A stretch of 46,739 bases of DNA from Gallionellales bacterium GWA2_60_18 (GTDB lineage: Bacteria; Pseudomonadota; Gammaproteobacteria; Burkholderiales; Gallionellaceae), in contig MGWS01000030.1 of assembly GCA_001801105.1 (NCBI GenBank), forward strand, positions 1-46,739. Direction: 5' to 3'. Of the stretch, positions 43,505 through 46,739 are shown in pieces (the stretch's first letter is position 1; each line of letters opens with the position of its first letter). Below the pieces are notes generated by a model. That model did no database searches. It was given only the letters and a program-made list of their open reading frames with translations, and was not told the DNA's origin. A program made the translations under genes and the position numbers.

Positions 43505-44941
43505 CTAAGCGTTGGGTTTTTCGTGTGCATCCATGCGGCTGTGCAGGGTGGTGCGGTTGAGGCCGAGCAGCCTGGCGGCCTCGCTGATGTTGCCCGAGGC
43601 AAGCTCCAGTGCGGCGGCAATATAGCGCCTTTCCTGTTCGTGCAGGTATTGGTTCAGATTGAAATTGCCGGCCCTGAGATCGTCGAGATGGTGTTTTCCG
43701 GCTTCCGTTCCCTGTCCCCTGTCCTCCGGTCCCGGGTCGAATTCTTCCTGCAACTGCGCGGCACCGACCGTCTGGCCAGAATGTTTGGTGGCCAGCCTGA
43801 TGACGATATTGCGCAATTCGCGGGTATTGCCGGGGAAGCCGTAGCGCTCCCAGAGCTGGAGCGCATCCGGGTGCAGCTCAAAGGCCGGCCGGCCGGTTTG
43901 GCGTGCGTAATAGGTGCGGAAATGATTGAGCAGGAGCAGCTTGTCCTGTCCGAGTTCGCGCAACGGCGGGACCGTGATGGTGAATACGTTCAGGCGGTGA
44001 TAGAGGTCGCTGCGGAAGGTGCCGGTTTTGACCGCATCGCGCAAGTCGCGGTTGGTCGCGGCGATGATGCGGGCGTGGCTCTTGCGCGTCTCGGTTTCGC
44101 CGACGCGCTGGTATTCGCCGTTCTCCAGCACGCGCAACAGTTTGGCCTGGAGTTCCATCGGCAATTCGCCGATCTCGTCGAGGAACAGGGCGCCGCCGGA
44201 GGCATCTTCGAAGAAGCCGGACTGCATGCCGGTCGCGCCGGTGAAGGCGCCCTTGCTGTGGCCGAATAGGGCGGCCTCGATCAGCGTCGGAGAGATCGCG
44301 GCGCAGTTGAATATCTTGAAAACGCCATCCGGCGTGTTCCCGAGCTTCTGGATGGCCTGGGCAACCAATTCCTTGCCGCTGCCCGATTCACCCACGATGA
44401 GTACCGGAAAAGGCGTGGCGGCATACATGGCGATCTGGTGGCGCAACGCCTGGATGGCGGGGCTCTGGCCGACGATGCCGAACGATTGCGGATCCGGTGC
44501 GCCATCGTTCTGTTCATCGTCCTGAAGCGCCAGCGCATCCGCAAGATATCGCCCGATCTTTTCTGGGGTGCAGGGTTTGGCGATGAAATCGATCGCGCCG
44601 AGGGCGCGTGCATGGCGTGCATTGCTTTGTTCTTCCTGGCCGGACAGGACGAATATCCTGATCTTCGGCGAATGCGCCAGCAATTCGGCGATCAGGTGGA
44701 AGCCTTCGTCGGGGCGGTGCGGGACAGGTGGCAGCCCGAGGTCGACTAGGGCCAGTTGCGGGGGAGTAGGCAGCCGGCGCAGCAGGTCGATTGCCGCGGC
44801 GCGCGATTCGGCCTGAGACACGTTGAAATCGCGGTCAAAGGCAGCCGCCAGCCCCTCGCGGATCAGCTGGTCGTCGTCGACGATCATTAATCCCGGAAGT
44901 GTCGAAGGGGCATTCAACTTGCGCTCGTGGAGATTAGGCAT
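43505..44941 (-). CDS. Sigma-54-dependent response regulator (NtrC/PrsR-like)
   Basis: The 478-aa product has a receiver domain (18-135: acidic VDDD at 22-25, phospho-accepting Asp67 in VDLGLPP, Ser100, Lys122), an AAA+ sigma-54 activation domain (about 150-385: GESGSGKELVAQAI, GAFTGATGMQSGF, GGALFLDEIGELP) and a Fis-type helix-turn-helix (NISEAARLLGLNRTTLHSRM). The DLGLPP..PDEGF receiver pattern recalls PrsR, which controls PEP-CTERM/exopolysaccharide genes. No histidine kinase adjoins it. It lies first in the pilus operon. The start at 44941 is favoured; an internal ATG at 44887 is an alternative. Confidence 0.88.
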   Translation of the reverse strand: MPNLHERKLNAPSTLPGLMIVDDDQLIREGLAAAFDRDFNVSQAESRAAAIDLLRRLPTPPQLALVDLGLPPVPHRPDEGFHLIAELLAHSPKIRIFVLSGQEEQSNARHARALGAIDFIAKPCTPEKIGRYLADALALQDDEQNDGAPDPQSFGIVGQSPAIQALRHQIAMYAATPFPVLIVGESGSGKELVAQAIQKLGNTPDGVFKIFNCAAISPTLIEAALFGHSKGAFTGATGMQSGFFEDASGGALFLDEIGELPMELQAKLLRVLENGEYQRVGETETRKSHARIIAATNRDLRDAVKTGTFRSDLYHRLNVFTITVPPLRELGQDKLLLLNHFRTYYARQTGRPAFELHPDALQLWERYGFPGNTRELRNIVIRLATKHSGQTVGAAQLQEEFDPGPEDRGQGTEAGKHHLDDLRAGNFNLNQYLHEQERRYIAAALELASGNISEAARLLGLNRTTLHSRMDAHEKPNA

Positions 44942-44950
44942 CGGGTGCTG

Positions 44951-44979
44951 AGCATAGCGGCAAGCAGGCATAAGCTCAA
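44951..44979 (-). promoter_or_regulatory. Putative sigma-70 promoter of the pilus operon
   Basis: On the minus strand TTGAGC (44979-44974), 17 bp, TATGCT (44956-44951). The spacing is ideal. Initiation about seven bases on would begin at the ATG of the regulator (44941), implying a nearly leaderless transcript, or else translation from the ATG at 44887. Confidence 0.4.
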
Positions 44980-45002
44980 CAGGAAAAATGCATAGATATT
45001 TA

Positions 45003-45269
45003 GAGCCTGTTTCAGCAGGTTTCATATTCCGCGCCACTTGCCTGCGGGATGCAGCGCAAGACGCGGGCTGCACAGTGGAGCCATTCTCCATAAGCAGGCC
45101 GCAACGCAGTGATGCGCCCGCAGGCAAGTGGCCCTACGGGTTGGGGTTTGGCGCGGCGTCTGCTGTGTTGCACCGCTTGCCAATGGAATGGCCATTGGCT
45201 GCGCGCTGCGCCTTGCATCCATCCGCGCCAAACCCCAACGCAGGGTATGAAACCTGCTGAAATAGGCTC
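45003..45269. mobile_element. MITE-like element with 24-bp terminal inverted repeats and nested hairpins
   Basis: The ends, GAGCCTGTTTCAGCAGGTTT plus CATA (45003-45026), and their complement at 45246-45269, match at 23 of 24 positions. Inside are three more perfect or near-perfect pairs: GCCACTTGCCTGCGGG (45033-45048) with 45117-45132; TTGGGGTTTGGCGCGG (45141-45156) with 45223-45238; and GCCAATGGAATGGCCATTGGC. No transposase or ORF with recognisable similarity is inside, and no target-site duplication is obvious. It separates the pilus operon from mlaFE. Confidence 0.7.
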
Positions 45270-45297
45270 TTGGTTGGCGCAATGGTGGCGCAATCTG

Positions 45298-45327
45298 TTG
45301 AGCCTTGCCGCCGCAGTGGTTTAGAAT
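45298..45327 (+). promoter_or_regulatory. Putative promoter of mlaFE
   Basis: TTGAGC (45298-45303), 18 bp, TAGAAT (45322-45327). It overlaps the ATG at 45326, which argues against that codon as the mlaF start, and lies 28 bp before the TTG at 45356. Confidence 0.5.
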
Positions 45328-45355
45328 GCGCGTCCCGATTTGCCGGATTGCCATT

Positions 45356-46159
45356 TTGTCCTCTTCCGCCTTGGTCGAGATTCGCGACCTGAATTTTGCC
45401 TATGACAAGCGCCCTGTGCTGAAAGGGATCAACATGACCTTTCCCAGGGGCAAGCTGATCGCCATCATGGGGCTTTCCGGTTGCGGCAAGACCACGCTGT
45501 TGCGCCATATCGGCGGCGCGATCAGGCCGGACAAGGGCTACATCAAGGTGGACGGGCAGATGATCAATGAGCTGGATCAGGACGGTTTGTATGCCATGCG
45601 CCGCAAGATGGGCATGCTGTTCCAGTTCGGCGCGCTGTTCACGGATATGTCGGTGTACGACAATGTGGCGTTCCAGATGCGCGAGCATACCGATTTACCG
45701 GAGGAGTTGATCCATGATCTGGTGATGATGAAGTTGCATGCCGTCGGACTGCGCGGGACGCATCACCTGATGCCCGCGGAGTTGTCCGGGGGGATGGCGC
45801 GGCGCGTGGCGCTGGCGCGTACCGTGGCGCTCGATCCGATGCTGATCATGTATGACGAGCCGTTCGCCGGGCTGGACCCGATCTCGCTGGCGGTGGTGGG
45901 CGATCTGATCCGCCACCTGAATGACGCGCTGGGTGCGACCTCGGTAGTGGTGACGCACGATATCCAGGAGTCGCTGAAGATCGTGGATTATGTTTATTTC
46001 ATGGCGAACGGGGTGATAGTGGCGGAGGGGACGCCCGACGAGATACGCGCGTCGGAGCGGGATTTCGTGCACCAGTTCGTGCATGGCGAGATGGATGGCC
46101 CGGTGCCGTTCCATTATCCGGGCGGGGATTACCGCCAGGATCTGAATCTGGGGAACTGA
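45356..46159 (+). CDS. mlaF: MlaF, ABC transporter ATP-binding subunit for phospholipid trafficking
   Basis: The product (267 aa from TTG 45356; E. coli 269) powers retrograde/anterograde phospholipid transport between membranes with MlaE, MlaD and MlaB. Walker A MGLSGCGKTTLLRHIGG, the Q-loop FQFGALFTDMSVYDNVAF, signature LSGGMARRVALART, Walker B LIMYDEPFAGLDP and switch His in VTHDIQE are all intact, and the end GPVPFHYPGGDYRQDL is the MlaF C-terminal tail that contacts the neighbouring subunit. The codon choice is inferred from homologue length and promoter position; no good ribosome site is seen. Confidence 0.94.
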   Translation: MSSSALVEIRDLNFAYDKRPVLKGINMTFPRGKLIAIMGLSGCGKTTLLRHIGGAIRPDKGYIKVDGQMINELDQDGLYAMRRKMGMLFQFGALFTDMSVYDNVAFQMREHTDLPEELIHDLVMMKLHAVGLRGTHHLMPAELSGGMARRVALARTVALDPMLIMYDEPFAGLDPISLAVVGDLIRHLNDALGATSVVVTHDIQESLKIVDYVYFMANGVIVAEGTPDEIRASERDFVHQFVHGEMDGPVPFHYPGGDYRQDLNLGN

Positions 46160-46163
46160 CAAC

Positions 46164-46739
46164 ATGCCGGCAGCAAGAGCTTTCAGGGGAATTGGCCATC
46201 GGGTCATCAATGCGGTATGGCGCATCGGTGTTGCCGCGCGCTTCTTCATCCTCATATTGTTGTATTCCGGAAGCAGCCTGCGGCGTTTCCATCTGACCAT
46301 CAAGGAGCTGTTTTCCACCGGGGTGATGTCGCTCATCATCATCATCGTGGCCGGGTTGTTCGTCGGCATGGTGCTGGGGTTGCAAGGTTATGAGACACTC
46401 AAACGCTATGGCTCGGAATCCGCGCTTGGAGTGATGGTGGCGCTGGGTCTGGTGCGCGAACTGGGGCCGGTGGTGGCGGCGCTGTTGTTCGCCAGCCGCG
46501 CCGGCTCGGCGATGACGGCCGAGATCGGCCTGATGAAAGCGACTGAGCAGATATCGGCGATGGAGATGATGGCGGTGAATCCGATCGCGCGCATCGTCGC
46601 GCCGCGTTTCTGGGCCGGGGTGATCTCCATGCCATTGCTGGCAGCCATGTTCAGCGCGGTCGGCGTGTTCGGCGGTTATTTCGTCGGGGTGGTGCAGATC
46701 GGTGTGGACGAAGGTTCGTTCTGGTCGCAGATGCAGGCG
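46164..46739 (+). CDS. mlaE: MlaE permease (5' part, cut by window end)
   Basis: The gene begins at ATG 46164, four bases after the mlaF stop, and 192 codons are visible. The MlaE/YrbE pattern is clear: four-base spacing from MlaF, VMSLIIIIVAGLFVGMVLGL, YGSESALGVMVALGLVRELG, SRAGSAMTAEIGLMKATEQI, and MEMMAVNPIARIVAPRFWAG, with several transmembrane helices. The C-terminus lies outside the window; mlaD and the rest of the operon are expected to follow. Confidence 0.95.
   Translation, partial: MPAARAFRGIGHRVINAVWRIGVAARFFILILLYSGSSLRRFHLTIKELFSTGVMSLIIIIVAGLFVGMVLGLQGYETLKRYGSESALGVMVALGLVRELGPVVAALLFASRAGSAMTAEIGLMKATEQISAMEMMAVNPIARIVAPRFWAGVISMPLLAAMFSAVGVFGGYFVGVVQIGVDEGSFWSQMQA

Noticed and set aside
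44942..45002. Sigma-54 promoter (GG-N10-GC) for the pilus operon
   Set aside because: No TGGCAC-N5-TTGC-like element was found there; the TTGAGC/TATGCT pair fits sigma-70 instead. A sigma-54 site could lie further inside the operon.
45012..45293. Open frames inside the 267-bp element
   Set aside because: They follow its palindromic arms and read low-complexity Arg/Ala/Gly on both strands; no transposase similarity.

Overview
This window is about 46.7 kb of GC-rich chromosome from a Gram-negative betaproteobacterium. The gene repertoire and the similarity of many proteins to neutrophilic, lithotrophic Nitrosomonadales suggest a Gallionellaceae/Sideroxydans-like organism, but that placement is recognition, not a search result. 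Nearly everything is chromosomal housekeeping or envelope biology. I see no prophage, integrase, transposase, plasmid module, CRISPR array, tRNA or rRNA. What is unusual is the number and variety of short palindromic repeats, two of which sit in frame inside essential genes.

Layout. 1-300: non-coding, ending in a terminator. 303-3591 (minus): histone H1-like protein, pyrD, and the N-degron pair bpt-aat. 3678-9261: a PilZ-like protein, a degenerate EAL-HDOD protein, a carboxylesterase (minus), and a split PAS + CZB-chemoreceptor pair. 9410-12435: yjgA and pmbA (divergent), a 71-aa orphan and an orphan ParA ATPase. 12539-16285: a DUF255 thioredoxin-fold protein, an RTX-related fragment between two short direct repeats, and a lipoprotein fusing a defective M48 peptidase to an AMIN domain. 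16493-24321 (plus): glyA, nrdR, the riboflavin genes (ribD, ribE, RibBX-type ribB, ribH), nusB, thiL, pgpA and a secreted nuclease, mostly joined by ATGA/GTGA stop-start overlaps. 24416-28049 (minus): TPR protein, L,D-transpeptidase, cyclophilin and lpxH. 28210-31686 (plus): glnS, a small membrane protein, cysS. 31683-44941 (minus): a contiguous MSHA-type pilus assembly operon led by a sigma-54 response regulator. 45356-end (plus): mlaF and the start of mlaE.

How it fits together. The pilus operon encodes regulator, AAA/SPOR ATPase (MshM), secretin (MshL), TPR protein (MshN), assembly ATPase (MshE), platform protein (MshG), three inner-membrane/periplasmic alignment proteins (MshI/J/K-like), and two pilin-like proteins that are paralogues of each other. 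No canonical major pilin or prepilin peptidase is present here, so they must be encoded elsewhere. The PilZ-like and EAL-HDOD proteins, the chemoreceptor pair and the orphan ParA suggest a surface-behaviour theme, but no physical link between them is shown by the sequence.

Repeats. At least nine repeat or palindrome loci are visible: a tandem/inverted array (826-932), two REPIN-like perfect inverted repeats (2073-2130, 19422-19501), two MITE-like elements (9268-9410, 45003-45269), a pair of related CTAGACGTTAG arrays bracketing nrdR-nusB, GC-rich inverted repeats at gene ends (16296-16367, 24334-24405), and one element family inserted in frame in thiL and cysS.
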